A stretch of DNA of 64,000 nt from Vibrio sp. SNU_ST1 (GCF_030563405.1 NZ_CP130748.1:124001-188000); one strand, 5' to 3'; counted from the stretch's first letter, positions 37,890 through 47,701 are shown. Notes: generated by a model from the sequence alone, not told the origin. Numbers and translations: made by a program.

Positions 37890-38378
37890 ATGAAAATAGC
37901 AATATACCCAGGTACTTTTGATCCAGTGACTAACGGCCACTATGACTTAATTAAACGTGCCGCATGTATGTTTGAAAAGCTTGTCATTGGTGTCGCAGAG
38001 AGCCCAAGTAAAGCCACCTTATTTAGCTTAGATGAGCGTGTGGCCTTATTGCGAGAAACTTGCCATGAATTACCTAATGTCTCCGTCGAGGGCTTTAGCG
38101 GCTTGCTGGTTGATTTTGCGACCGAGCAAAATGCCTCAATTTTGGTGCGTGGCTTAAGAACGACAATGGACTTTGAGTATGAATTTGGTTTGACGACAAT
38201 GTATCGTCGGCTAAACCCAGAACTAGAGAGCCTGTTTTTGACACCTTCAGAAGAGTTTGCTTTTTTATCATCAACATTGGTTCGTGAAGTCGCTATTCAT
38301 GGTGGAGACATAGAGCAATTTGTTCCAGAGTGTGTTCATCAAGCTGTTGTCGCTAAAGTAAAAGCTTTTAAAAATTAA
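37890..38378 (+). CDS. coaD: Phosphopantetheine adenylyltransferase
   Basis: A 162-residue nucleotidyltransferase. The motif [20 protein letters not shown] has the variant TNGH of the (T/H)xGH signature, [13 protein letters not shown] is near residue 88, and the ISSTLVRE equivalent [11 protein letters not shown] is near residue 125. It makes dephospho-CoA in CoA synthesis. It is embedded in the LPS core run between opsX and a GT4 gene, as coaD often is in proteobacteria (waaA-coaD in E. coli). Confidence 0.95.
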   Translation: MKIAIYPGTFDPVTNGHYDLIKRAACMFEKLVIGVAESPSKATLFSLDERVALLRETCHELPNVSVEGFSGLLVDFATEQNASILVRGLRTTMDFEYEFGLTTMYRRLNPELESLFLTPSEEFAFLSSTLVREVAIHGGDIEQFVPECVHQAVVAKVKAFKN

Positions 38379-39353
38379 ATGATTATGAATATTCTAATGT
38401 ATACAAGAGCCACGTTACCTGTGGTGAATTATGGTGGAACCGAACGAGTCATTTGGGACTTAGTTTATGCTTTGCATCTTGCTGGGCACCGAGTGACGCT
38501 GCTCGCTGGTAAAGGCACAAAGTGTGATTGGGCGAGAGTCATAGAGTATCAACCAAATGTACCACTGCAAAGCCAGCTTCCAAATGATATTGATGTTGTT
38601 CATTTCCACTCTGATCTAGAGCCTATCTCTTATCCCTATATTTTAACGCAGCATGGTAATTCAGACGGCCCTATTGACCCTAATACCGTATTTGTTTCAT
38701 CTCAGCATGCAAAAAATCATGGTGCACAAGCTTATGTTTACAATGGCTTGAATTGGGACAACTACCAAAAGCCTAACTTTAATTTGAAACGAGAGCGTTT
38801 CCATTTTCTTGGGAAAGCGGCGTGGCGAGTTAAAAATGTTCAAGGTGCCATTGATATTACCAAGAAAGCGGGTCAGCAGCTTGATGTCTTGGGCGGCCAT
38901 CGATTGAACCTAAAAATGGGTTTTAGGTTAACGCTAGATCGTCATGTTCGTTTTTTAGGGATGGTGGACGATACAACGAAATCTCAAATCATGACTCAGT
39001 CAAAAGGTCTGATATTCCCAGTGACTTGGCATGAACCGTTTGGCTTAGCGATTACAGAGAGTTTGTATTTTGGTTGTCCTGTGTTTGGTACACCCTATGG
39101 CTCACTGCCGGAATTAGTTTCTAGTGAGGTAGGCCTTTTATCGAGCTGTGAACAAGATCTCGTAGAAGGAATATTAAACTCAGATACCTATGATTCAGCT
39201 CGTTGTAATGAATACGCGAGAGATCAATTCAATGCCAATGTCATGGCTGCAGCGTATGTTAGTTATTACGAGAAGGTAGTTGAAGGTAATAAGGCCAATA
39301 GTGCATTAGGAAATATTGTCGAGTCTTTTAAAAGGTTGCCTTATGAACGATAA
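38379..39353 (+). CDS. Glycosyltransferase family 4, LPS core
   Basis: A 324-residue GT-B enzyme. Glycine loop VVNYGGTERVIWDLVYALHLAGH near residues 16-38; donor site FLGKAAWRVKN near residue 145; EX7E-type motif HEPFGLAITESL near residue 219. It starts at ATG 38379, directly after the coaD stop; an in-frame ATG at 38385 is as likely. The C-terminus overlaps the next gene by 11 bp. It likely adds a core sugar; the donor is unknown. Confidence 0.82.
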   Translation: MIMNILMYTRATLPVVNYGGTERVIWDLVYALHLAGHRVTLLAGKGTKCDWARVIEYQPNVPLQSQLPNDIDVVHFHSDLEPISYPYILTQHGNSDGPIDPNTVFVSSQHAKNHGAQAYVYNGLNWDNYQKPNFNLKRERFHFLGKAAWRVKNVQGAIDITKKAGQQLDVLGGHRLNLKMGFRLTLDRHVRFLGMVDDTTKSQIMTQSKGLIFPVTWHEPFGLAITESLYFGCPVFGTPYGSLPELVSSEVGLLSSCEQDLVEGILNSDTYDSARCNEYARDQFNANVMAAAYVSYYEKVVEGNKANSALGNIVESFKRLPYER

Positions 39354-40230
39354 ATTGAAACCGAAACTGGTTTTTGTAGGCTATAAGCAACAGTATGAAA
39401 AACTAGAAATTGATGTCCTATCGTCTGATTATGAAAAGCATCATATTTTCCTAAGTAAGTGGCTAGTTAAATTGGTTTCCTTTTTATTTTTCTATAGTAA
39501 AAAACACTATCATGAGGCTTATGGAGCGATCATAAGACGAAAAATAAAGGCACTAAATGGCTTCGATGTCATATTCACCACCGACTCTTTGAGGGATATA
39601 AAGTCGATATCAAAGGTCGATGGGAGGAAGGTGATTGTTTTTAGAAATGTCACAGATGGAAGCCTGAACCATCATCTAAAAGGTTTCGAAACGTATACTT
39701 TTGATGAAGGTGATGCAGCAAAGTATGACTTTAAGCATATTTACCTGCCTATGCCTCAACTAAAAATCATCGATGAGATAGCAAAATCATCTGATTACGA
39801 TGTTTCTTTTGTTGGTGTTGATAAAGGAAGGAAAGAAAAGGTTCAAAAAATAAAAGATGCACTGGATGGGTTTAAGTGCAATTTTATTGTTTTTGATAAA
39901 AAACCTTCTTATTCCTATGTTGAATACCTAACCGTGATGCTCAATACCAAATGTGTACTGGAAATTGTTCTTGATGGACAGACGTCTGATACTATGAGGG
40001 TTAAAGAAGCGTTATACGCCAGAAAGAAAATTATAACGAATAATACGAGTCTTTATAATCACCCTTTATACTCAAAAGATAACTTTCTTATCTTTGACTC
40101 TCTAAGTGAATTGGCTAGTAATATTGAAAGCTTTATTTCTAGCGAATTTGATGAATCAGTTTTGATTAAGCTTGAAGATTACACTGTTGATGGTTTTTAT
40201 CACAAACTCCTATCTGGTAATGGCGAATAG
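39343..40230 (+). CDS. Putative glycosyltransferase of uncharacterised type
   Basis: 295 residues from ATG 39343, chosen because AAAGG precedes it and the upstream codons lie within the GT4 gene. GT-B-like features are seen: DVIFTTDSLRDIKSISK, then a probable donor region DYDVSFVGVDKGRKEKV near residue 155 and, near residue 215, VLEIVLDGQTSDTMRVKEALYARKK, where an acidic residue and a conserved Arg-Lys pair occur in a pattern common to unusual core transferases. It is strongly AT-rich. I cannot name a family; it may be core-modifying. Confidence 0.6.
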   Translation: MNDKLKPKLVFVGYKQQYEKLEIDVLSSDYEKHHIFLSKWLVKLVSFLFFYSKKHYHEAYGAIIRRKIKALNGFDVIFTTDSLRDIKSISKVDGRKVIVFRNVTDGSLNHHLKGFETYTFDEGDAAKYDFKHIYLPMPQLKIIDEIAKSSDYDVSFVGVDKGRKEKVQKIKDALDGFKCNFIVFDKKPSYSYVEYLTVMLNTKCVLEIVLDGQTSDTMRVKEALYARKKIITNNTSLYNHPLYSKDNFLIFDSLSELASNIESFISSEFDESVLIKLEDYTVDGFYHKLLSGNGE

Positions 40231-40912
40231 ACTCATTATGAAAAAAATCATACGTAAGATAAAGAAGCTAATATTCATTCGTGATCAAAAAAAGCATAGG
40301 AACTTCCTTTCTCGAAAATCAAACTTTACAGACACTCAATTTGAAGGCTGTAACTCTGTAGCAAGCGATTGTGATGTGAACGCTTCATATATTGGCTTCG
40401 GCACTTATATTGATACTCATTGTAATATGAACAATGTCAAAATAGGTCGTTTTTGCTCGATTGCTAATAATGTGAAAATTGTCTTAAATAATCACCCGGT
40501 TAATGATTACGTGTCGACTCACCCGTGCTTTCATCGTGCAGATCATCGATTGATGCAAAAACAAGGGTTGGATTTTAACAAAGGTACTATTTACTCGCAT
40601 ACTAAGTATGTTGAGGGGCATTACCAAGTTGTTGTTGGATCCGATGTTTGGATTGGTGAAGACGTGAAAATATTCCCTGGAGTGACTATCGGGCATGGTG
40701 CAGTTATTGCAACAGGTTCTATTGTGACCAAAGACGTTGAAGCATTCAGTATTGTGGGTGGTGTTCCGGCGAAAGAGATTAAGAAGCGCTTTACTGAGCA
40801 GGAAAGGGGAGCTCTTTTAAATGAACAGTGGTGGGAATGGCCACTTGAAAAAATCAAAGAGCATCAAGGAGCCTTCATTAGCATCAAAGATTTCAAACGA
40901 TTGATTAGCTAA
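40220..40912 (+). CDS. Left-handed beta-helix acetyltransferase (CatB/VatD-type)
   Basis: About 230 residues from ATG 40220 (MANRLIMKKIIRKIKK); ATG 40238 is an alternative. The hexapeptide repeat region contains ASYIGFGTYIDTHCNMNNVKIGRFCSIANNV, a catalytic-type His in LNNHPVNDYVSTHP, and VVVGSDVWIGEDVKIFPGVTIGHGAVI. It is of the xenobiotic acetyltransferase branch, which in polysaccharide loci O-acetylates sugars. It is the last gene of the rightward core run and overlaps the preceding gene by 11 bp. Acceptor unknown. Confidence 0.82.
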   Translation: MANRLIMKKIIRKIKKLIFIRDQKKHRNFLSRKSNFTDTQFEGCNSVASDCDVNASYIGFGTYIDTHCNMNNVKIGRFCSIANNVKIVLNNHPVNDYVSTHPCFHRADHRLMQKQGLDFNKGTIYSHTKYVEGHYQVVVGSDVWIGEDVKIFPGVTIGHGAVIATGSIVTKDVEAFSIVGGVPAKEIKKRFTEQERGALLNEQWWEWPLEKIKEHQGAFISIKDFKRLIS

Positions 40913-40960
40913 AGTTTTCTAATTAATCAATCGAGTCTATATGCCTACGTGTAGGTTTAT

Positions 40961-40993
40961 ACCCATATGTAGGTTAATAACCCACATATGGGT
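40961..40993. terminator. Hairpin between convergent acetyltransferase and lpxM genes
   Basis: ACCCATATGT / ACATATGGGT (perfect 10 bp) with an inner GGTT / AACC continues as a long stem. It overlaps the last codons of the lpxM-like gene. There is no T run, so termination is a guess. Confidence 0.4.
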
Positions 40994-41927
40994 CTTGTCC
41001 ATCCCTGCGTGTTTTTAACAACTTTAAAATCCACATGTACTGCTCAGGTCTAGGATTAACAAAACCTTCAACGACTTCATTCATTGCTCTAGCATCTTGA
41101 TGTTCATCGCCAGATAACTCAATGGGTGCTTTGATTTCAATTTCGTATTTACCCGTCTCAATATTATAGCTAGCAAAGGTTGGAACGATCTTCGCTCGGC
41201 TTACTTTTGCTAGTTTTCCAAGTCCGGGCAAGGTTGCTTTTTCAGTCGCAAAGAAGTCTGAGAATACACTTTGCTCTGGGCCATGGTCTTGATCTGGCAG
41301 GTAATATCCTAAGTAGCCATCTTTGACTGATTTGATAAAAGGCTTAATGCCTCCACTGCGATCATAAACTCGTCCGCCATACTGAACTCTTTGCTTGTGC
41401 ATTAACCAATCGGTCAGAGGGTTTTTCTGGCTATTGGCCATCGCAGATACGGGTAAGCCTCTTGAAGCTAAAAGGATAGCCGGAATGTCGATGCACCAAG
41501 AGTGAGGCACTAACAAAATAGCACTTTGATTGTCTTGTTGTAGCTGCTGTAAGTGTTCTAATCCAATAATTTCTGAGTGTTTTTCAAGCCAACGTTTACT
41601 GCGTAATGATATGGCAGGAAAACCAAGTAAAAAGGCGCCAGCAGTTGTTAGGCAATTGGTTAGAATGGTTTCACGCTCTTGAACAGACTTTTCTGGAAAA
41701 CAAAGCGCGAGGTTTATACGTGCCTTTTGTACTGAGCCACGTTGCTTCTTCGCCATTTTTGTCGCCACGAACTTTGCTATGGCTACTCGAATCGAGTTTG
41801 GCAGCAAAGAAATGGGCAGGCATAGGCATAGCCCGAGCCAAGTTCCCCAGTGTTTTGGTGATAAAAACGCACTGATGAATTTAGGGTTGTATGCTTTAGG
41901 ATCGTAGTCGTCGCGTTGAGTTGTCAC
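40974..41927 (-). CDS. lpxM: Lipid A late acyltransferase (LpxM/MsbB-like)
   Basis: A 317-residue LPLAT protein. The HX4D motif is HSWCIDIP near residue 142, followed by the LpxM-type segment IKPFIKSVKDGYLGYYLPDQDHGPE near residues 188-212 and FFATEKATLPGLGKLAKVSRAKIVP, closely like E. coli LpxM. An N-terminal hydrophobic stretch (LGLCLCLPISLLPNSIRVAIA) anchors it. It adds the last secondary acyl chain to lipid A; in V. cholerae the homologue can add a hydroxyacyl chain. It lies downstream of hldD with a hairpin between. Confidence 0.88.
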   Translation of the reverse strand: MTTQRDDYDPKAYNPKFISAFLSPKHWGTWLGLCLCLPISLLPNSIRVAIAKFVATKMAKKQRGSVQKARINLALCFPEKSVQERETILTNCLTTAGAFLLGFPAISLRSKRWLEKHSEIIGLEHLQQLQQDNQSAILLVPHSWCIDIPAILLASRGLPVSAMANSQKNPLTDWLMHKQRVQYGGRVYDRSGGIKPFIKSVKDGYLGYYLPDQDHGPEQSVFSDFFATEKATLPGLGKLAKVSRAKIVPTFASYNIETGKYEIEIKAPIELSGDEHQDARAMNEVVEGFVNPRPEQYMWILKLLKTRRDGQDPYVGY

Positions 41928-41956
41928 TGTAAACCTTAAACTGGCGATAAATATTG

Positions 41957-41986
41957 AACAAGCTAACAGTGTACCGTTAGCTTGTT
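41957..41986. terminator. Hairpin between hldD and lpxM
   Basis: AACAAGCTAAC / GTTAGCTTGTT is a perfect 11-bp stem with an 8-base loop. The T run (TTTT) lies on the plus-strand side; on the minus strand, where hldD reads, only a weak TTCAATATTT follows. It may attenuate hldD transcription into lpxM. Confidence 0.5.
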
Positions 41987-42002
41987 TTCGGGATTATGTA
42001 AT

Positions 42003-42944
42003 CTAGCGATTAACTGACTGCATGTACTCGCTGACGCCTTCAGCAACCGATTTAAATTGAACATCGCAACCGGCATCGCGCAGCTTAGTTAAATCTGCTT
42101 GAGTAAATTCTTGGTAAGCGCCTTTCAAATGCTCAGGGAATGGGATGGTTTCAATCTCTCCCTTACCGTGATGTTTAATCACCGCTTTTGCGACCTCTTC
42201 AAATGATTCGGCATTACCAGTACCTAGGTTGAAGATGCCGGAAACTCCATTTCTTAAGAACCACAGGTTTACGGCCGCAACATCACCAACATACACAAAA
42301 TCACGCTTGAAGGTTTCGCTTCCTGCGAATAATTTCGGGTTTTCACCGGCGTTCATTTGATTGTTTAGGTGGAATGCGACAGAGGCCATGCTGCCTTTGT
42401 GCTGTTCACGTGGACCGTAGACATTGAAGTATCGAAAACCAGTGATTTGAGAAAGCGTTTCGTTGTGCGCGGTTGCATCTGCAGTTAAGCGACGCACATA
42501 GTTATCAAATTGCTGTTTTGAATAGCCGTATACGTTTAGCGCGCCTTCGTACTGCGGCTCTTCGATAAAGGTATCGGTTTCACCATAAGTGGCAGCAGAA
42601 GAAGCATACAAGAAGGGGATCTCGCGCTCGATACAGTAATGCAGTAACTCTTTAGAGTATTCATAGTTGTTGAGCATCATGTATTTGCCATCCCACTCTG
42701 TGGTCGCAGAACATGCACCTTCATGGAAAATTGCTTCAATATGACCGAAATCATCACCAGCCATAACTTGAGTTAGAAAGTCATCACGATCCATGTAATC
42801 GGTGATATCTAGGTCAACCAGGTTCTTAAATTTTTTGCCATCTTTTAAGTTGTCGACAACTAGAATATCGTTGTGGCCTGCTTCATTGAGCGCCTTAACA
42901 ATATTGCTGCCAATCATGCCTGCACCACCAGTTACGATAATCAT
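42003..42944 (-). CDS. hldD: ADP-L-glycero-D-manno-heptose 6-epimerase
   Basis: 313 residues from ATG 42944 ([21 protein letters not shown]), preceded by AGGAAGA on the minus strand; the frame extends to 42989 but without family support. Rossmann GxxGxxG, catalytic YGYSKQQFD (Tyr-Lys) near residue 138, [13 protein letters not shown] near 75 and [16 protein letters not shown] near 209. It makes the ADP-heptose used by the heptosyltransferases. In vibrios hldD (gmhD/rfaD) marks one edge of the O-antigen/capsule region. Confidence 0.96.
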   Translation of the reverse strand: MIIVTGGAGMIGSNIVKALNEAGHNDILVVDNLKDGKKFKNLVDLDITDYMDRDDFLTQVMAGDDFGHIEAIFHEGACSATTEWDGKYMMLNNYEYSKELLHYCIEREIPFLYASSAATYGETDTFIEEPQYEGALNVYGYSKQQFDNYVRRLTADATAHNETLSQITGFRYFNVYGPREQHKGSMASVAFHLNNQMNAGENPKLFAGSETFKRDFVYVGDVAAVNLWFLRNGVSGIFNLGTGNAESFEEVAKAVIKHHGKGEIETIPFPEHLKGAYQEFTQADLTKLRDAGCDVQFKSVAEGVSEYMQSVNR

Positions 42945-43287
42945 ATTTCTTCCTACTTTTTTGAATACAAACTCACACGAGTATAGCAAGGAACAAACGA
43001 AGCGAGCTAGCGGAATAATTCTTTAATTCTAGTGTGATATGATTGTGTTAATCTAGTCATTATTACTTATCTCAAACTCGAGTTTATGGAGGCTAGTATG
43101 ATAGTTCTCTACTTTACGAGTTTGTTCGAGGGTCATCGCATGAGATTTATTGCGGTAGTAATTGACTCGGAGCTATTTGAGTTAATGAGACTTATAGTTT
43201 GTGCTAATAGCTCAAACTCTACTTGAATAGCGAGCGACTGAGTTACACAATGAAAAGAGTTTTGTCACTTTATATTTTAGGGTTTTT
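42945..43287 (+). other. Divergent intergenic region hldD/rmlB with a degenerate ops-like motif
   Basis: About 340 bp without a gene. It holds a 12-bp palindrome AAACTCGAGTTT (43074-43085) and TGCGGTAGTA (43151-43160), which matches the core GCGGTAG of the RfaH ops element but not its flanks. No convincing -35/-10 pair was found. A promoter for rmlBADC is expected here. Confidence 0.4.
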
Positions 43288-44382
43288 ATGAAGATATTAG
43301 TTACAGGCGGTGCTGGTTTTATCGGTTCTGCGGTCATTCGTCACATTATTAACAATACACCTGATAGTGTTATTAATGTCGATAAATTAACTTATGCAGG
43401 TAACTTAGAGTCTCTTGTTGAGCTTGAAGACCATGAGCGCTATGCATTTGAAGCGGTCGACATTTGTAACCGTACTGAGCTAGACCGTATTTTTGGGCAG
43501 CATAAGCCTGATGCAGTAATGCACTTGGCTGCTGAATCTCATGTTGACCGCTCGATTGACGGCCCTGCTGCATTTATCGAAACTAATATTGTTGGTACAT
43601 ATACATTACTTGAAGCAACTAGAGCCTATTGGAATGAGCTTTCTGAAAGTGATAAAGCTGCTTTTCGTTTTCACCATATCTCTACTGACGAAGTCTATGG
43701 CGATTTAGAAGGTACGGATGACTTGTTTACCGAGACGACGTCGTATGAGCCATCAAGCCCATACTCCGCTTCGAAAGCTTCTTCTGATCATCTCGTCCGA
43801 TCTTGGCTACGCACTTATGGTTTACCAACCGTCGTCACTAATTGCTCAAATAACTACGGCCCTTACCACTTCCCTGAAAAATTAATCCCATTGATGATTT
43901 TGAATGCTCTCGACGGAAAACCTCTGCCAGTGTATGGCAACGGTATGCAAATCCGTGATTGGTTGTTTGTCGAAGATCACGCTCGAGCGTTGTACACGGT
44001 GGTCACTGAAGGTGAGGTAGGTGAAACCTATAACATTGGTGGTCACAATGAAAAAGCAAACATTGATGTGGTAAAAACGATCTGTTCATTACTTGAAGAG
44101 CTGGTGCCAAATAAACCAGAAGGTGTGGGTAAGTACCTTGACTTGGTTACTTATGTCACTGATAGGCCGGGGCATGATGTACGTTATGCAATCGATGCGT
44201 CAAAGATTGAGCGTGAATTGGGTTGGAAGCCAGAAGAAACTTTTGAGTCTGGAATTCGTAAGACGGTTGAGTGGTACTTAGATAACAAGCAATGGTGGTC
44301 ACGAGTATTAGATGGCTCATATGCCGGCGAACGTTTAGGTGCGTGTTCTGGAATGCAGGAAAATGAAAAGGTAATCAAATAA
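43288..44382 (+). CDS. rmlB: dTDP-glucose 4,6-dehydratase
   Basis: A 364-residue SDR enzyme. NAD site [14 protein letters not shown] at residues 7-20, active-site Asp-Glu in [10 protein letters not shown] near residue 131, and Tyr-Lys in [14 protein letters not shown] near residue 160; [20 protein letters not shown] near residue 82. It makes dTDP-4-keto-6-deoxyglucose for L-rhamnose. It is first of the rmlBADC operon. Its stop overlaps the rmlA start by one base (TAATG). Confidence 0.96.
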   Translation: MKILVTGGAGFIGSAVIRHIINNTPDSVINVDKLTYAGNLESLVELEDHERYAFEAVDICNRTELDRIFGQHKPDAVMHLAAESHVDRSIDGPAAFIETNIVGTYTLLEATRAYWNELSESDKAAFRFHHISTDEVYGDLEGTDDLFTETTSYEPSSPYSASKASSDHLVRSWLRTYGLPTVVTNCSNNYGPYHFPEKLIPLMILNALDGKPLPVYGNGMQIRDWLFVEDHARALYTVVTEGEVGETYNIGGHNEKANIDVVKTICSLLEELVPNKPEGVGKYLDLVTYVTDRPGHDVRYAIDASKIERELGWKPEETFESGIRKTVEWYLDNKQWWSRVLDGSYAGERLGACSGMQENEKVIK

Positions 44383-45269
44383 TGAAAGGTATTGTCCTCG
44401 CGGGGGGATCAGGTACACGCTTGTATCCTCTGACTCGTGGTGTTTCTAAGCAGCTATTGCCTATTTATGATAAACCAATGGTGTTTTACCCCATTTCGAC
44501 GTTAATGTTGGCTGGTATCAAAGATATCTTGATTATCACGACACCTGAAGACAATGCCGGTTTTCAACGCTTGCTAGGTGATGGCTCTGATTTTGGTGTC
44601 AACCTTGAATACGCAATTCAACCAAGTCCAGATGGTTTAGCGCAAGCTTTTATCATTGGTGAAGAGTTTATTGGTGATGATAGTGTTTGTTTGGTGTTAG
44701 GGGATAATATTTTCTATGGTCAGGCTTTTTCTAAAACTCTAAAAAATGCCGCTTCAAGAGAGTCTGGTGCTACCGTATTTGGTTATCAAGTCAAAGACCC
44801 CGAGCGTTTTGGCGTGGTTGAATTTGACGAAAGAATGAAAGCCGTTTCGATTGAAGAAAAGCCAGAAATACCCAAATCTAACTATGCGGTGACCGGATTA
44901 TATTTCTATGATAACCGAGTTGTTGAAATGGCGAAGCAAGTGAAGCCATCTCATCGTGGAGAGTTGGAAATTACCACGCTTAATGAAATGTATCTAAATG
45001 ATGGCTCTTTGAGTGTGGAACTATTAGGCCGTGGTTTTGCCTGGTTAGACACTGGTACACATGAAAGTCTTCATGAGGCTTCATCTTTTGTTCAAACAAT
45101 TGAAAATGTACAAGGACTTAAGGTTGCTTGTTTAGAAGAGATTGCTTGGCGCAATGGTTGGTTAACTGATGAGCAAATGTTAACACTCGCTAAACCAATG
45201 ATGAAAAATGAATACGGTCAGTATTTGACTCGTTTAGTCACTGGCCTTCAACATAAGGCAAAGGCTTAA
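44382..45269 (+). CDS. rmlA: Glucose-1-phosphate thymidylyltransferase
   Basis: 295 residues: [33 protein letters not shown] (pyrophosphorylase signature with the catalytic Lys region), then LGDNIFYGQ near residue 108 and [17 protein letters not shown] near residue 220. It forms dTDP-glucose from glucose-1-phosphate and dTTP. It overlaps both neighbours by one base. Confidence 0.97.
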   Translation: MKGIVLAGGSGTRLYPLTRGVSKQLLPIYDKPMVFYPISTLMLAGIKDILIITTPEDNAGFQRLLGDGSDFGVNLEYAIQPSPDGLAQAFIIGEEFIGDDSVCLVLGDNIFYGQAFSKTLKNAASRESGATVFGYQVKDPERFGVVEFDERMKAVSIEEKPEIPKSNYAVTGLYFYDNRVVEMAKQVKPSHRGELEITTLNEMYLNDGSLSVELLGRGFAWLDTGTHESLHEASSFVQTIENVQGLKVACLEEIAWRNGWLTDEQMLTLAKPMMKNEYGQYLTRLVTGLQHKAKA

Positions 45270-46150
45270 TGCGCGTACTAATTACTGGCTGCAATGGTCA
45301 AGTTGGCTCTTGTCTAGCTAAGCAACTGACTAATAATGAGAATATATTGGTGTTAGCGCTTGATAGAGAGCATCTTGATATTGCGTGTCAAGAGTCAGTC
45401 AATGCAGTTGTTACCGAATTTCAACCTACTATTATTATCAATGCAGCGGCGCATACTGCGGTTGATAAAGCTGAAGAAGAAGTTGAACTTTCTTATGCGA
45501 TTAATCGTGATGGTCCCAAGTTTTTAGCACAAGCTGCGCAAAATCTAGGGGCTGCGATTCTACATATTTCGACGGACTATGTCTTTGAAGGCAATAAAGT
45601 AGGGGAGTATCTAGAGAGTGATATCACAAACCCACAAGGTGTTTACGGTGAAAGTAAGTTAGCCGGTGAAATAGCTGTTACCGAGGCGTGTGATAAACAT
45701 ATCATCCTTCGTACTGCTTGGGTGTTTGGTGAAAATGGCAATAATTTCGTTAAGACCATGCTTCGTTTAGGTGAAAATCGAGACACATTGAGTATCGTAG
45801 GTGACCAGTTTGGTGGACCTACGTATGCAGGTGATATCGCAAGTACCTTGATCAAAATCGCTAACCTCATTAATCAAGGTGATGTGGTGGAATATGGTGT
45901 TTATCACTATTCGGGTCTGCCGCATGTGAGTTGGTTTGAATTTGCTGATGCTATTTTCAATGTTGCAGTCGAGCAAGGCGTTATTGCAAATAAACCGAAT
46001 CTAACGAGCATTTCTACCGACCAATATCCCACGCCAGCAACGCGTCCAAGCAACTCTCAATTGAGTACAGAAAAAATCACGACCCTTTTCTCGGTCGGGC
46101 CTAGTGACTGGAAGGCGGCACTAAGCAATATTAAAGCGTACGCAGGATAA
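45269..46150 (+). CDS. rmlD: dTDP-4-dehydrorhamnose reductase
   Basis: A 293-residue SDR. The start [42 protein letters not shown] near residue 62, and the catalytic VYGESKLAGE (Tyr-Lys) near residue 128. It reduces dTDP-4-keto-L-rhamnose to dTDP-L-rhamnose. It is third in the operon, one base overlap with rmlA and 4 bp before rmlC. Confidence 0.96.
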   Translation: MRVLITGCNGQVGSCLAKQLTNNENILVLALDREHLDIACQESVNAVVTEFQPTIIINAAAHTAVDKAEEEVELSYAINRDGPKFLAQAAQNLGAAILHISTDYVFEGNKVGEYLESDITNPQGVYGESKLAGEIAVTEACDKHIILRTAWVFGENGNNFVKTMLRLGENRDTLSIVGDQFGGPTYAGDIASTLIKIANLINQGDVVEYGVYHYSGLPHVSWFEFADAIFNVAVEQGVIANKPNLTSISTDQYPTPATRPSNSQLSTEKITTLFSVGPSDWKAALSNIKAYAG

Positions 46151-46154
46151 GAAA

Positions 46155-46712
46155 ATGAAAGTAATAGCTACCCGCATACCTGATGTGAAAATTATAGAAC
46201 CCAAAGTGTTTGGTGACGAGCGCGGTTTTTTCATGGAGACGTGGAGCCAAAAACAATTTGAAGAGCTAGTCACAGGTAAGCCAACACGGTTTGTACAAGA
46301 TAACCACTCTAAGTCTAAACTGGGAACTCTGCGCGGCTTGCATTATCAAACTAAAAATACCCAAGGTAAGTTGGTTCGAGTTGTATCGGGTGAGGTATTT
46401 GATGTTGCTGTTGATATTCGAAAAAACTCTGCGACCTTTGGTCAATGGGTTGGAGAGCTTCTTTCCGCAGAAAATAAGCGTCAAATGTGGGTGCCCGAAG
46501 GTTTTGCTCATGGTTTTTATGTGACGAGCGATATGGCTGAGTTTGTTTATAAGTGTACGGATTTTTATAACCCAGATGCGGAAATGTCAATCGCGTGGAA
46601 TGATCCGGGATTGGATATAAAATGGCCTTTAAATCAAGATGTCCCTGTTGAATTAGCAGAGAAAGATCGTTGTGCATTATCTTTTGAAAAGGCTTTAAAT
46701 TGGATGCTGTAG
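46155..46712 (+). CDS. rmlC: dTDP-4-dehydrorhamnose 3,5-epimerase
   Basis: A 185-residue cupin. Conserved: EPKVFGDERGFFMETW near residue 15, FVQDNHSKSKLGTLRGLHYQ (catalytic His) near residue 46, and WVPEGFAHGFYV near residue 112. It epimerises C3 and C5 of the 4-keto sugar. It closes the rmlBADC operon. No rhamnosyltransferase gene follows it in this window. Confidence 0.97.
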   Translation: MKVIATRIPDVKIIEPKVFGDERGFFMETWSQKQFEELVTGKPTRFVQDNHSKSKLGTLRGLHYQTKNTQGKLVRVVSGEVFDVAVDIRKNSATFGQWVGELLSAENKRQMWVPEGFAHGFYVTSDMAEFVYKCTDFYNPDAEMSIAWNDPGLDIKWPLNQDVPVELAEKDRCALSFEKALNWML

Positions 46713-46968
46713 TTTATATCGCATAGTTGCTGCGGTAAGCGAAAAATATATATGGATACAAACTAAATCAACAGAGGTTCGGGGTTACGACAGGTAATAG
46801 AAGACCCCATACACCAGAGATCTGTAAGGCCTAAGTTATAGAAAGGGTAGTATTTTATTAACGTTCGAAGGCGTTACCGATTCGATGCACTCAAGATGGT
46901 TGTCTGCTAAGTGCTGAACTTAGCCTGTTTTCGTCAAAGCTAATTCGACCAGATGTTAACAGGTCGAT

Positions 46969-47010
46969 CTATCTGTTTAGTGGCGATATACTGAACCACT
47001 AAACGGATAG
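46969..47010. promoter_or_regulatory. Long inverted repeat just before the TetR-family gene (possible operator)
   Basis: CTATCTGTTTAGTGG / CCACTAAACGGATAG is a 15-bp inverted repeat with one T-G mismatch and a 12-base centre containing GATATA. It ends 14 bases before the start codon of the TetR gene. TetR regulators often bind palindromes at their own promoter; RNA hairpin function is the alternative. Confidence 0.5.
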
Positions 47011-47024
47011 GGATCTAATTGCTA

Positions 47025-47663
47025 ATGAAAACACGTGACAAGATTGTTTACGCAGCTCTAGAGCTTTTTAATGAGCATGGCGAGCGTAGTATTACGACCA
47101 ATCATATTGCTGAACACATCGAAATCAGCCCTGGTAACCTTTACTACCACTTCCGCAACAAACAAGAAATCGTACGTGATATCTTTACTCTCTACTCGAC
47201 AGAGTTGCTTGAAAGGTTTACTCCGATTCAAGGGCAGCAAGAAAGCCTGACGCTACTAAAGAGCTACTTAGATTCTATCTTCACGTTGATGTGGAAGTAT
47301 CGATTCTTCTATGCAAATTTGCCTGAAATATTGTCACGTGATGAAAAACTGCACCTTGATTACATGGCCGTTCAAGAAAAGCTGCAAACGAATCTTGTGG
47401 ATATTATGAGAGCCTTTGTTGAGTTGAACTTGCTCAAAGCAACCGATACAGAAATGAAATCGATGGTGACTTCTCTTCACTTGATCGCATCGGGTTGGTT
47501 GGCGTATCAGTCTGCGATGTCTCCAAAAGCTCAAATTACAGAGCAAGTTGTGCATCAAGGAATGCTACAGATGATCGCAACAGTTAAACCGATTGCGACT
47601 ACTCAAGGTTTTGAGCAGCTGACATTGCTAGAAGATGGTGTGAGAGCGCTGAACTCTAAGTAG
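47025..47663 (+). CDS. TetR/AcrR-family transcriptional regulator
   Basis: 212 residues from ATG 47025 (MKTRDKIVYAALELFNEHGE). The N-terminal HTH ITTNHIAEHIEISPGNLYYHFRNKQEIVRDIF is at about residues 22-54, and an all-helical ligand domain of the TetR_C type follows. The ligand and targets are unknown. It stands alone between rmlBADC and the leftward envC gene, behind a long inverted repeat that may be its operator. Confidence 0.88.
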   Translation: MKTRDKIVYAALELFNEHGERSITTNHIAEHIEISPGNLYYHFRNKQEIVRDIFTLYSTELLERFTPIQGQQESLTLLKSYLDSIFTLMWKYRFFYANLPEILSRDEKLHLDYMAVQEKLQTNLVDIMRAFVELNLLKATDTEMKSMVTSLHLIASGWLAYQSAMSPKAQITEQVVHQGMLQMIATVKPIATTQGFEQLTLLEDGVRALNSK

Positions 47664-47701
47664 TCTGCTCAAAAAAAGATGTATTTTAAGTAGCTGCGTC
47701 A

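Noticed and set aside
43151..43160. ops-like TGCGGTAGTA before rmlB
   Set aside because: Only the inner GCGGTAG matches and flanking consensus bases are missing; kept as a low-confidence note, not called as ops.
46731..46741. GCGGTAAGCG resembling an ops element after rmlC
   Set aside because: The essential GGTAG core is changed to GGTAA, and no operon start follows.
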